Assembly: GCA_036564135.1 (NCBI GenBank)
Contig: DATCLC010000119.1
Coordinates: 32,518 to 96,517 of the forward strand
Reading direction: 5' to 3'
Source: RSA11 sp036564135
GTDB taxonomy: Bacteria > Actinomycetota > Thermoleophilia > Solirubrobacterales > 70-9
DNA: 64,000 bases
Shown: positions 9,039 through 17,090 of the stretch, piece by piece
Position numbering within the stretch: the stretch's first letter is position 1
Layout: every line of letters begins with the position of its first letter
Notes under the pieces: generated by a model
What the model saw: only the letters and a program-made list of their open reading frames with translations
Databases searched by the model: none
Told to the model about the DNA's origin: nothing
Position numbers and translations under genes: made by a program

Positions 9039-10691
9039 CTACATGCGCTCGGGCGCGGAGCAGCCGACCAAATCCAGCGCTGTGGCGAGCACGCGCTTAG
9101 CCGCGAGGCAGAGGGCGAGGCGGCCCGCCTGCAGGCCCTCCACCCCGGCCTCCTCATCGGCGCCGAGCACCCGGCAATCGCGGTAGAAGGCGTGGAAGTC
9201 CGCGGCGGTCGCGGTCGCGTACGCGCAGATGCGATGGGGCGCGCGGCGCTCCGCGGCCCCCTGGATCTCCGCCGGCAGGTCGAGCAGACGGCGGATCAGC
9301 GCGCGCTCCGACGGCTCGGCGGGGGCGGCGCGGACGGCGTCGCTGCGGGCAGCGGCGACGATCGCCTCCTCGTCGGCGTCCACCCCCTCGTCGGCGGCCT
9401 TGCGCAGGATGCTCGCGATCCGGGCGTGCGCGTACTGGACGTAGTAGACGGGGTTGTCCTGCGACTCGGAGCGCGCGAGCTCGAGGTCCAAGTCGATCGT
9501 CGTGTCGTGGCTGCGCTGCACCAGGAAGTAGCGGGCCGCGTCGACGCCGATGTCTTCCATGAGCTCGTCGAGCGTCACGAACTCGCCCTTGCGCTTCGAC
9601 ATCCGCGCGCGCTCGCCGCCCTCGACGACGTGCACGAGCTGGAGGATCGGCGCCTCGTAGCGCTCCGGGTCCGCTCCCAAGCAGGCCACCGCGGCCTTCA
9701 TCCGCGGCACGTAGCCGTGGTGGTCCGCGCCAAGCGGGGTGATCATCAGGTCGGCGCCCCGCTCGAGCTTGTCGGCGTGGTAGGCGACGTCGGCCGCGAA
9801 GTAGGTCGGCTGGCCGTCCGAACGGATCAGCACGCGGTCCTTGTCGTCGCCGAAGTCGGTCGTCCGCAGCCACACGGCCCCGTCTTGCTCGTAGACGTAC
9901 CCGCCCTCGCGCAGCCGCTCGACGGCCTTCTCGACCGCGCCCTTCTCGTGCAGGGCGCGCTCGGAGGACCACACGTCGAAGCGCACGCCGAAGCGCTCGA
10001 GCGTCGCCTCGATGCGGGCCAGCATGAGCTCGACGCCGCGGATCGCGATCCGGTCGAGGTCGTCGGGCCCGACGCCCTCGGCGCGCAGTTCCTCGGCGAG
10101 CTCGCCGATGTACTCGCCGGCATAGCCGTCCTCGGGCGGCTCCTCCCCGCGCATGCGCGCGGCGATCGACGCGGCGAAGTTGCGGATCTGCGTGCCCGCG
10201 TCGTTTACGTAGTACTCGCGAGAGACCGGGTGGCCGGCGGCCTCCAGCACGCGCCCCAGCGAGTCGCCGTAGGCGGCGTTGCGTCCGCCGGCGACCGTGA
10301 GCGGGCCGGTCGGGTTGGCGGAGACGAACTCGAGCAGCACGTCGCGGCGCCGCTCGGAGCTGCGACCGAAGCGCTCCGCCTCGAGCACGCTCGCCACGGC
10401 GTCGCGGTACCAGCGGTCCGCGAAGAAGACGTTCACGAAGCCCGGCCCCGCGACGACCACCTCGCGCGCGCTGTCGCCCAGCGCCTCGCTCAGGCGCTCC
10501 CTGATCTCCTCGGCGAGCTCACGCGGCGGGCGCCCCGCGGACTTGGCGAGCAGCATCGCCGCGTTCGTCGAGTAGTCGCCCAGCTCCGGCTTCGGCGGGC
10601 GCTCCAGCGAGGGCCTGCCACCGACCTCCCCGAGGCCGTCGGTGGCCGCGATCACCGCGCTGCGAAGTTCGCTGACCGGATCCGTTGACAT
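9039..10691 (-). CDS. argS: Arginyl-tRNA synthetase with an altered HIGH motif
   Basis: 550 residues. Class I aminoacyl-tRNA synthetase that charges tRNA-Arg. The Arg-tRNA N-terminal domain (LGDYSTNAAMLLAK) is followed by the catalytic domain with YYVNDAGTQIRNFA, a correct KMSKS-type loop (ARMSKRKGEFVTLDEL) and a C-terminal DALR anticodon domain. The oddity is residues 125-138, SANPTGPLTVAGGRNA. At the position where ArgRS normally shows HVGH or HIGH, this protein reads TVAG, so both histidines are missing. The DNA is unambiguous and in frame. Everything else looks functional and full length. A -10-like TAGGAT lies 9 nt before the ATG, so the mRNA may be nearly leaderless. Confidence 0.93.
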   Translation of the reverse strand: MSTDPVSELRSAVIAATDGLGEVGGRPSLERPPKPELGDYSTNAAMLLAKSAGRPPRELAEEIRERLSEALGDSAREVVVAGPGFVNVFFADRWYRDAVASVLEAERFGRSSERRRDVLLEFVSANPTGPLTVAGGRNAAYGDSLGRVLEAAGHPVSREYYVNDAGTQIRNFAASIAARMRGEEPPEDGYAGEYIGELAEELRAEGVGPDDLDRIAIRGVELMLARIEATLERFGVRFDVWSSERALHEKGAVEKAVERLREGGYVYEQDGAVWLRTTDFGDDKDRVLIRSDGQPTYFAADVAYHADKLERGADLMITPLGADHHGYVPRMKAAVACLGADPERYEAPILQLVHVVEGGERARMSKRKGEFVTLDELMEDIGVDAARYFLVQRSHDTTIDLDLELARSESQDNPVYYVQYAHARIASILRKAADEGVDADEEAIVAAARSDAVRAAPAEPSERALIRRLLDLPAEIQGAAERRAPHRICAYATATAADFHAFYRDCRVLGADEEAGVEGLQAGRLALCLAAKRVLATALDLVGCSAPERM

Positions 10692-10700
10692 CGGCCCACG

Positions 10701-10706
10701 ATCCTA
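10701..10706 (-). promoter_or_regulatory. -10-like hexamer, near-leaderless argS
   Basis: TAGGAT on the minus strand, 9 nt before the argS ATG. No Shine-Dalgarno sequence is present. Confidence 0.5.
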
Positions 10707-10844
10707 TTCGCCCTACGCGCGCGGCCCGCCCACCGCATTCGGATCCCATCCCACGCATCAGCGGTCCCGCGCGCCCTCACCCCGCGCGCCGAGCGCGCAA
10801 CGTTGCGGATAGCGATGGGATCGCACACTCGGTGGGTGGATCTC

Positions 10845-10850
10845 TAGACT
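10845..10850 (+). promoter_or_regulatory. -10 hexamer of a leaderless epimerase gene
   Basis: TAGACT ends 8 nt before the ATG at 10859. There is no ribosome-binding site in between, so transcription probably starts at or within 2-3 nt of the start codon. Confidence 0.6.
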
Positions 10851-10858
10851 CGCGGCGC

Positions 10859-11803
10859 ATGCGGGCCCTGGTTACTGGGGGAGCGGGCTTCATCGGCTCA
10901 AACCTCGTCGACGCGCTTCTGGCGCGCGGCGCGGAGGTAGTCGTGCTCGACGACCTCTCCTCGGGCAAGCGTGAGAACCTCGCCGACGCGCTGGCCGGCG
11001 GAGCCCGGCTCATCGAGGGCGACATCACCGACCGGGCGACCGTTGACGAGGCGTTCGAGGCCGCGCGGCCAGACGTCGTCTGCCACCTCGCGGCCCAGAT
11101 CGACGTCCGGCACTCGGTCGCCGACCCCGTCTTCGACCTGGGCGTGAACGTCGGCGGCACGATCAACATCCTCGAGGCGGCCGCCAACGCCGGCACGCGC
11201 CGCGTGCTCTTCGCGTCGACGGGCGGTGCGATCTACGGCGAGGGAGAGGGGCGCGACCTGCCCTTGCCCGAGGAGGCCGAGTGCCGGCCTGACGCGCCGT
11301 ACGGGCAGAGCAAGTTCGCCGCGGAGGGCTACCTCTCGCTGTACTCGCGGCTGCGCGGGCTCTCCACCGCGGCCCTGCGCCTCGGCAACGTCTACGGCCC
11401 GCGCCAGGACCCCCACGGCGAGGCCGGGGTGGTCGCGATCTACTGCGGCGCGCTGCTCGAGGGCGAGCAGCCGCTCGTCTTCGGCGACGGCGAGCAGACC
11501 CGCGACTACATCTACGTAGACGACGTGGTAGCCGGCTTTTTGGCGGCGATCGACCGCGAGGCCAAGGGCGTTTTCAACATCGGCACCGGCATCGAGACGA
11601 GCGTGCTCGAGCTCGGCCGCAAGCTCGCCGCCGCGCACGGCACCGAGTTCACGCCCAAGATGTGCCCGCCCCGCCCCGGCGAGGTCCAGCGCATCGCGAT
11701 CGACCCATCCCGCGCCGCCAGCGACCTCGGCTGGCGCGCCGAGGTGGAGCTCGCCGACGGCCTCAAGCGCACGCTCGCCTGGGCCCGCGCGCAGCTGGCC
11801 TGA
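10859..11803 (+). CDS. NAD-dependent sugar epimerase/dehydratase (UDP-glucose 4-epimerase-like)
   Basis: 314 residues. Extended short-chain dehydrogenase: MRALVTGGAGFIGSNLVDAL is the NAD site, DDLSSGKRENL binds the ribose, and the catalytic S-Y-K triad is seen in FASTGGAIYGE and PYGQSKFAAEGYL. The later segments LRLGNVYGPRQDPHGEAGVV and GDGEQTRDYIYVDDVV are shared by GalE and RmlB-like enzymes. It probably interconverts UDP-glucose and UDP-galactose or a derivative, supplying precursors to the polysaccharide locus. Exact substrate not provable. The start at 10859 is set by the conserved first strand and by the TAGACT element 8 nt upstream. It diverges from argS. Confidence 0.88.
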   Translation: MRALVTGGAGFIGSNLVDALLARGAEVVVLDDLSSGKRENLADALAGGARLIEGDITDRATVDEAFEAARPDVVCHLAAQIDVRHSVADPVFDLGVNVGGTINILEAAANAGTRRVLFASTGGAIYGEGEGRDLPLPEEAECRPDAPYGQSKFAAEGYLSLYSRLRGLSTAALRLGNVYGPRQDPHGEAGVVAIYCGALLEGEQPLVFGDGEQTRDYIYVDDVVAGFLAAIDREAKGVFNIGTGIETSVLELGRKLAAAHGTEFTPKMCPPRPGEVQRIAIDPSRAASDLGWRAEVELADGLKRTLAWARAQLA

Positions 11804-11813
11804 TCCATCCCAC

Positions 11814-11943
11814 ATCGCGAATCCGCGATCCCTAGGACCCCATCGTCACCATCGCGAACTCGCGAGAACCCCTCCCGCGATTCCGCGATAGCTACGACCC
11901 CGTCGTACAGATCGCGGATGCGCGGGTTGGTGCGGCCGCGAAG
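11814..11943. repeat. Imperfect tandem palindromic repeats
   Basis: Four degenerate units built on a GCGAATCCGCGAT-like near-palindrome fill the space between the convergent epimerase and M48 genes. Units at 11814-11850 and about 11876-11910 are most alike, both with a CTAxGACCCCxTCGT arm. Weaker units lie at 11851 and 11911. The function could be transcription end or protein binding. Confidence 0.55.
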
Positions 11944-13215
11944 TCACCCCCCGCGCTCGTAGGCGAGCGCCATCCCGATGCGCTCGAGCTTCGTCGGGTG
12001 GGTGCCGAACGTCCACTGCGCCCAGCCCGGCGGGTCCGGGTCGGAGAGGTTCGTCTCGGCGAACCGCACCTGCAGGTCGATGAGCGCCTGCGGGTCGTCG
12101 GTGAGCTCGAGCGCGAAGGCGTCCGCGCTCGCCTCGACCTCGCGCGAGAGCTGGTTCCCGGGGATCTCGATCAGGAAGGCGGCGATCCCGATCGCGAGCA
12201 ACAGGGCCGGGATCGACGCCGGCAGGCCGAGGGGCGCGCCCGCGCGGCTCGCGAGCGCCCCGGCGAGCTCGCGCACGAACAGCATCCCCAAGGGAGCGGC
12301 GATGGCGACGAAGATAAGCCCGCGGCGGATGTCGGAGTGGGCGACGTGCCCGAGCTCGTGGGCGACGACGGACTCAAGCTCGGGGCGCTCGGCCTCGTCG
12401 ACGAGGTTGTCGTAGAGGACGACCCGCTTCGTCGGCCCGAGCCCGCCCACGTACGCGTTCAGGGTGGTCGAGCGCCGGCTCGCGTCGACCCTGTAGACCT
12501 CGCCGATGTCCACCCCGGCGCGCTCGCCGAGCTCGAGTATCTCCGCGCGCAGCGGGCTGTCGTCCGGAAGCGCCTCGAAATCGTTGAACCGCGGCGCGAC
12601 GAGCACGGGCCAGATCACCGTCAAGAACACGGCGATCACGACGACCGTGGCGGCGCCGGGCAGCCACCAGCCCCGCGGGAAGCGGCGGACGAGCGCCGCG
12701 AGCACCGCGGCGGCCACACCGAGGATCACCGCGTTCACCGCGGTCGAAAGCGCCACGTCGCCCAGCCAGCCCAGGTCGCTCCGCACCGAGATCCCGTAGT
12801 CGACCGCACGCTCGTGGGCGATGAAGCCGGCGGGCAGCTCGGCGAGCTGCGCGACCGCCGCGACCAGCGCGCCCGCGGCGAGCGCCCCGAGGACGCGCCG
12901 GCCGGCGAGGCGGTGGAGCAAGGCGGCGACTCGCCGCGGCCGCCCGAGGGCGAGCGCGCCGACGGCGATCAGCGCGCACGCCACGCCCGCGAGCGCCAGC
13001 AGACGCTGGACGTCGCGGAACTCGCTGGCGCGCTCGATGGCGGCCGAGTCGAAGTACTCGCCGACGTCTACGGGAACCGGCGCCGGGCCGGGGTCGCCGG
13101 GCGCAAGCAGGAGTGCAGCCGCCTCGGCAACGGCGAGCATCGCGAACGCGGCGAGCAAAATGCGCGCGGCGGGCGAACCCTCCCGTCGCCGCAGCGCGGT
13201 CCCCGCGTCAGCCAT
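11944..13215 (-). CDS. M48 family zinc metalloprotease (HtpX/Ste24-like)
   Basis: 423 residues. The zinc site is SVVAHELGHVAHSD (HExxH) with the third ligand in EVEASADAFALEL. Several membrane helices surround it (residues about 20-40, 70-90, 100-125, 150-180, 195-220, then two after the active site). Such proteases cut membrane or prenylated proteins at the membrane. Of the in-frame GTG (13221) and ATG (13215), the ATG is preferred: a minus-strand TATCGT lies exactly 8 nt before it, matching the leaderless spacing of other genes here. It diverges from the phosphoesterase gene with only 26 bp between start codons. Confidence 0.88.
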   Translation of the reverse strand: MADAGTALRRREGSPAARILLAAFAMLAVAEAAALLLAPGDPGPAPVPVDVGEYFDSAAIERASEFRDVQRLLALAGVACALIAVGALALGRPRRVAALLHRLAGRRVLGALAAGALVAAVAQLAELPAGFIAHERAVDYGISVRSDLGWLGDVALSTAVNAVILGVAAAVLAALVRRFPRGWWLPGAATVVVIAVFLTVIWPVLVAPRFNDFEALPDDSPLRAEILELGERAGVDIGEVYRVDASRRSTTLNAYVGGLGPTKRVVLYDNLVDEAERPELESVVAHELGHVAHSDIRRGLIFVAIAAPLGMLFVRELAGALASRAGAPLGLPASIPALLLAIGIAAFLIEIPGNQLSREVEASADAFALELTDDPQALIDLQVRFAETNLSDPDPPGWAQWTFGTHPTKLERIGMALAYERGG

Positions 13216-13223
13216 CTCCACCT

Positions 13224-13233
13224 ACGATAGACC
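13224..13233. promoter_or_regulatory. Overlapping divergent -10 elements
   Basis: The minus strand has TATCGT (13229-13224), 8 nt before the M48 ATG. The plus strand has TAGACC (13228-13233), 8 nt before the phosphoesterase ATG; TACGAT (13223-13228) also overlaps. Two leaderless promoters therefore share a few base pairs. Confidence 0.55.
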
Positions 13234-13241
13234 GCTCGCGA

Positions 13242-13982
13242 ATGCGCGCCGCGATCATCAGCGACATCCATGGCAACCTGCCCGCCCTGACCGCGGTGCT
13301 AGCCGACATCGAGGCACGCTCGCCCGACGCGGTGTGGTGCCTCGGAGACGTGGTCGGCTACGGCGCCGACCCCAACGACTGCGTCGCGCTCGCGCGCGAG
13401 CGCTGCGACGTCTGCCTGGCCGGCAACCACGATCTGGGCGTCCTCGGCACGATCGACATCGGCGCCTTCTCGCCCGCCGCAGCCGAGGCGGCCCGCTGGA
13501 CGCGGGAGCACCTCGCCGACGACGCGCGCGAGTTCCTCGCGGGCCTGGAGGCGGCCGACGAGACCCGCGAGGCGGCCATGTACCACGCCTCGCCCCGCGA
13601 TCACGTCTGGGAGTACGTGCTCTGGCCCGAGCAGGCTGGCGAGTGCATGGCCCACCAGGCGACCCGCGTCGCGATGATCGGGCACTCCCATGTGGCGCTC
13701 GCGTTCACCGCGCCCGCGGAGGGAGAGGGCGAGGGCGCACAGGGCGCCCAGATCCCGGACGGCGCCACCCTCGACGTCAGCGAGGACCGCTGGCTGCTCA
13801 ACCCCGGCAGCGTCGGCCAGCCCCGCGACGGCGACCCGCGCGCAGCCTGGCTCGAGCTCGATACCGACCGGTGGCACGCGACGTACCACAGGGTGTCCTA
13901 CGACATCGATAAGGCCGCCGAGGCGATCATCCAGGCGGGCCTCCCCGAGCACCTCGGCAGGCGCCTGTACGTGGGCCAATGA
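13242..13982 (+). CDS. Metallophosphoesterase (calcineurin-like, YfcE/MJ0936-type)
   Basis: 246 residues. The metal-binding blocks are in order: SDIHGN (residues 7-12), GDVVGYG, GNHD and GHSH (IGHSHVALAF), with a late NPGSVGQPRDGD block. These are the hallmarks of small binuclear-metal phosphodiesterases. Physiological substrate unknown; family members cleave cyclic nucleotides or model phosphodiesters. Start ATG 13242 is fixed by the conserved first strand MRAAIISDIHGN beginning at once and by a -10-like element 8 nt upstream. It precedes the lipoprotein-kinase pair on the same strand, separated by its own leaderless-type promoter. Confidence 0.9.
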   Translation: MRAAIISDIHGNLPALTAVLADIEARSPDAVWCLGDVVGYGADPNDCVALARERCDVCLAGNHDLGVLGTIDIGAFSPAAAEAARWTREHLADDAREFLAGLEAADETREAAMYHASPRDHVWEYVLWPEQAGECMAHQATRVAMIGHSHVALAFTAPAEGEGEGAQGAQIPDGATLDVSEDRWLLNPGSVGQPRDGDPRAAWLELDTDRWHATYHRVSYDIDKAAEAIIQAGLPEHLGRRLYVGQ

Positions 13983-13998
13983 GGCCGCGACCGCTGAC

Positions 13999-14004
13999 TA
14001 GACT
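13999..14004 (+). promoter_or_regulatory. -10 hexamer of the leaderless lipoprotein/kinase operon
   Basis: TAGACT, 7 nt before the GTG at 14012. It decides the start: only from this GTG does the product begin with a clean lipoprotein signal peptide. Confidence 0.65.
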
Positions 14005-14011
14005 CGGCCGA

Positions 14012-14611
14012 GTGCCGGGGTTGCGTTCGGTAATCGCTGCGCTGATCTGCGGCTGCCTGATGGTGGCCCCCGCTGCCTGCGGTCCCAGCGGCGACGACGA
14101 GAGCACGATCCCCGCCGAGGAGGGGCGCGCCCTGCTCGAGCGCCTCGACGCGATCGAGGCCGCAGTCAACGAGGGCAGCTGCGACACCGCCCGCACCGAG
14201 GCCGAGAGCCTCTTCCAGGACATCGAGACGCTGCCCGAGGAGGTCAGCGAGGACGACCGCGAGGCACTCAGGCGCGCGGCCCGCAACCTGGTCGAGCTGA
14301 CGCGCGAGCAGTGTGACGAGCCCGAGACCGGCCCGACGGGCGAGGCCGAGGTGCTGCCGCCGGAGGAGACACTGACCGAACCGGCGCCCGAGACCACCGA
14401 GCCCCCGGAGACCGAGCCCGAGAACGACGAGGGCGGCCGCGGGCCGAACAAGCCGGACCGCGGCGGCCCGGACCGCGGCAACGGGCCACCCGGCAACGGG
14501 CCGGGCGGGAACAACCAGGGCCCGGGCGGCCCCGGCCAGGGCGACGGTCCGCCCGGCGGCGGCGGCCCGGGCGGCGGCTCCGAGAGCGGCGGTATCGGGA
14601 CAGGGGGCTGA
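14012..14611 (+). CDS. Lipoprotein with Gly/Pro-rich C-terminus, upstream of a Ser/Thr kinase
   Basis: 199 residues from GTG 14012. A short basic N-terminus and hydrophobic core end in the lipobox APAAC (Cys at about residue 22-23), so it should be an anchored lipoprotein. A helical, Glu-rich region with two cysteines follows (EAAVNEGSCDTARTEAESLF, then LTREQCDE). The last 60 residues are low-complexity Gly/Pro/Asn repeats. The fold is not recognised. Its stop and the start of the kinase gene share one base (TGATG), so the two are translationally coupled. It may be the extracytoplasmic partner or sensor of that kinase; this is inferred from context only. Confidence 0.72.
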   Translation: MPGLRSVIAALICGCLMVAPAACGPSGDDESTIPAEEGRALLERLDAIEAAVNEGSCDTARTEAESLFQDIETLPEEVSEDDREALRRAARNLVELTREQCDEPETGPTGEAEVLPPEETLTEPAPETTEPPETEPENDEGGRGPNKPDRGGPDRGNGPPGNGPGGNNQGPGGPGQGDGPPGGGGPGGGSESGGIGTGG

Positions 14612-15882
14612 TGGCGATGACGAGCAGCGCCAAGGGCGAGGTCATCTCCGGCCGCTACGAGCTGGGCGAGAAGCTCGGCTCGGGCGGGATGTCGACCGTG
14701 TACGGCGCCACCGACCGCGTGCTCGAGCGCACCGTAGCCGTGAAGATCCTCGCCGAGCACCTCTCCGACGACGAGAAGTTCGTCGCGCGCTTCCGGCGCG
14801 AGGCGCTCGCCGTCGCCCGCCTCATCCACCCCAACATCGTCCAGGTCTACGACACGGGCGTGGACCGCGGCCGCCACTACATCGTCATGGAGTACGTCGA
14901 GGGCCGCTCGGTCGCCCAGCTCCTGCAGCGCCGCGGGCGGCTCGGGCCGCACGTATCCGTGGCCATCGCCGTCCAGGCCTGCGCCGGTCTGCAATACGCG
15001 CACCGCCAGGGGATCATCCACCGCGACGTCAAGCCCGGGAACCTGATGGTGATCGGCGGGCCCGCGGGCCGACCGCAGCGCGGGACCTCGGCGCACGACC
15101 CGCCCACCGGCGAGATGACCGTGAAACTCACCGACTTCGGCATCGCGCGCGCCGCTGAGCAGACCCGGCTCACCCAGGTCGGCTCCGTGGTCGGCACCGC
15201 GGCGTACCTAGCGCCCGAGCAGGCGCGCGGTGAGGAGGCGACGCCGGCGGCCGACGTCTACGCGCTGGGCGTGGTCGTCTATCAGATGCTCACCGGCCGG
15301 CTGCCGTGGGAGGGGAGCACGCTCGCCGAGCTCGCCATCCGCCGGGAGAGCGAGCGGCCCCTGCCCCCAACGTCCTACGACCCGGACGTCCCGGAGACGC
15401 TCTCGCGCGCGGTCCTGCATGCGCTCGAGGGAGAGGCCGGGGAGCGTTACTCGACCGCGCGCGAGTTCTCGCGAGCGCTCCGTGCCGGCCTGGCCGGCAC
15501 CGAGCCGCCGGCGCCCGCCGACCAGGCGCCGACTCGCAGGCTCTCGACCGCCGCGGCTACCGCGCCGACGCGGGCGATCTCCGACTCCCCGGACATCGCC
15601 ACGCCGGTCTCCCCCCAGCGTGTCGTACCGCCGCCACCGCCACCCGTCGCGCGCCCGCAGCCCGCGCCGGTGGCGCCGCGCTCGGGACCATCCTTCTTCG
15701 GCCGGCTGGTGCGCGCCTTCGGCGTGCTGCTCCTGATCGCACTGCTCGCCGCGGCGATCGCCGCCGCCGTCCTTACCCTGACCGATGCGGGCCAGGACAG
15801 CGACGTCGGCAGGCTGATCAGCGACCAGATCGATCAGCAGATCGACAACCTGCGCGACTTCATCGAGCGGAACCTGCCTTAG
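14611..15882 (+). CDS. Eukaryotic-type Ser/Thr protein kinase (PknB-like, no PASTA domain)
   Basis: 423 residues. Kinase landmarks: glycine loop GSGGMSTVYG, Lys45 in VAVKIL, catalytic Asp139 in HRDVKPGN, DFG at 175-177, and APEQARGE. About 20 extra residues (GGPAGRPQRGTSAHDPP) sit between HRD and DFG. After the kinase domain a Pro/Arg-rich juxtamembrane part leads to one membrane helix (about residues 360-385) and only about 35 outer residues, with no PASTA repeats. The sensing part may therefore be supplied by the coupled upstream lipoprotein. The 3' end overlaps the convergent tgt gene by 23 bp. Confidence 0.93.
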   Translation: MAMTSSAKGEVISGRYELGEKLGSGGMSTVYGATDRVLERTVAVKILAEHLSDDEKFVARFRREALAVARLIHPNIVQVYDTGVDRGRHYIVMEYVEGRSVAQLLQRRGRLGPHVSVAIAVQACAGLQYAHRQGIIHRDVKPGNLMVIGGPAGRPQRGTSAHDPPTGEMTVKLTDFGIARAAEQTRLTQVGSVVGTAAYLAPEQARGEEATPAADVYALGVVVYQMLTGRLPWEGSTLAELAIRRESERPLPPTSYDPDVPETLSRAVLHALEGEAGERYSTAREFSRALRAGLAGTEPPAPADQAPTRRLSTAAATAPTRAISDSPDIATPVSPQRVVPPPPPPVARPQPAPVAPRSGPSFFGRLVRAFGVLLLIALLAAAIAAAVLTLTDAGQDSDVGRLISDQIDQQIDNLRDFIERNLP

Positions 15883-17086
15883 GCCCAGCCGCCCACGGCG
15901 GGCTCCCGTCCGCGAGGCGCGCGGCGTAGGCGTCGAGCTCGCCGGCCTCGATCGCCGCGCGCGCGCCCGCTACGAGCCGCTCCAGGTAGGTGAGGTTGTG
16001 GAGCGTGAGCAGGCGCACGGCGGTCAGCTCCTCGGCGCGCGAGAGGTAGTGCAGGTACGCGCGCGTGTGGTTCCGGCAAGCCTCGCAGGGGCAGCCCTCG
16101 ACCAGGGGACCCTCGTCGGCGGCGAGCTTCGTCGAGCGGACGTTGAGCCGGTAGCGGCCGTCGGGCAGCGGCGCCAGGGCCATCCCGTGGCGGCCGAGCC
16201 GGGTGGGCACCGCGCAGTCGAAGACGTCGATGCCGCGTTTGATCCCGGCGATCAGATCGTCCGGCTCGCCGATCCCGAGCAGGTGCTTCGGCGCGTCCTC
16301 CGGCAAGTGCGGCAGCGTCATGTCGAGCACCTCATACATCTGCGGCTTGTCCTCGCCGAGGGTGCCGCCGATCGAGATCCCGTCGATGGGGGCGGCCGAC
16401 ACCCGCTCGGCCGACGCGCGGCGCAGCTCCTCGTAGATGCCGCCCTGGACGATCCCGAAGAACGCCTGCCGCGGCGGCCCGTGTTCCTGGTGCCAGGCGA
16501 CGCAGCGGTCGAGCCAGCGGTGCGTGCGCTCGGTCGAGCGGGCGGTGTAGTCGTAGTCGGCGTGGAAGGGCGTGCACTCGTCGAACGCCAGCGCGATGTC
16601 GGAGCCGATCGCGGCCTGCATGGCCAGCGACTCCTCAGGTCCCATGAACAGCTCGGTGCCGTCGATGTAGGAGCGGAAGCGCACGCCCTCCTCGGCGATC
16701 TCGAGGATCGAGCCGTGCCCGGGGACGCGCCCGCGCCGCCCCTTGATCTCGTCGGCCACCGAGCCGTGGGCCAGCGAGAACACCTGAAAGCCGCCGGAAT
16801 CGGTGATCAGCGCCCGGTCCCAGCCCATGAACCGGTGCAGGCCGCCGCGCTCGCGCAGGGCGCCGGCTCCGGGCCGCAGGAACAGGTGAAACGTGTTGCC
16901 GAGGATGAGCTCGAACCCGAGCTCGGCTACCTCGCGCGCCGTCAGGCCGCGCACCGCTCCGGTCGTGGCCAGCGGGATGAACGCCGGGGTGCGGACCGGG
17001 CCATGCGCGGTGTGCAGCACGCCGCGCCGCGCGCGGCCGTCCCGCGCGGTGATCTCGAACCGCAGCCGCTGGGGATCGGAGCGCAT
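15860..17086 (-). CDS. tgt: Queuine/preQ1 tRNA-ribosyltransferase
   Basis: 408 residues. It exchanges guanine 34 of GUN-anticodon tRNAs for a queuosine precursor. Visible landmarks: ILGNTFHLFLRPG, the catalytic Asp region DSGGFQVFSLAH, the substrate loop FFGIVQGGIYEELR, the second Asp region FDCAVPTRLGRHG and the zinc site CPCEACRNHTRAYLHYL. Relative to usual Tgt sequences, about 20 extra residues (SVADEIKGRRGRVPGHGS) sit just before the conserved EEGVRFRSYIDG. Start ATG 17086 directly follows the stop of the FkbM-type gene (17091), so the two probably form one transcript. Its last 23 bp overlap the convergent kinase gene. Confidence 0.95.
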   Translation of the reverse strand: MRSDPQRLRFEITARDGRARRGVLHTAHGPVRTPAFIPLATTGAVRGLTAREVAELGFELILGNTFHLFLRPGAGALRERGGLHRFMGWDRALITDSGGFQVFSLAHGSVADEIKGRRGRVPGHGSILEIAEEGVRFRSYIDGTELFMGPEESLAMQAAIGSDIALAFDECTPFHADYDYTARSTERTHRWLDRCVAWHQEHGPPRQAFFGIVQGGIYEELRRASAERVSAAPIDGISIGGTLGEDKPQMYEVLDMTLPHLPEDAPKHLLGIGEPDDLIAGIKRGIDVFDCAVPTRLGRHGMALAPLPDGRYRLNVRSTKLAADEGPLVEGCPCEACRNHTRAYLHYLSRAEELTAVRLLTLHNLTYLERLVAGARAAIEAGELDAYAARLADGSPPWAAGPKAGSAR

Positions 17087-17090
17087 GCGC

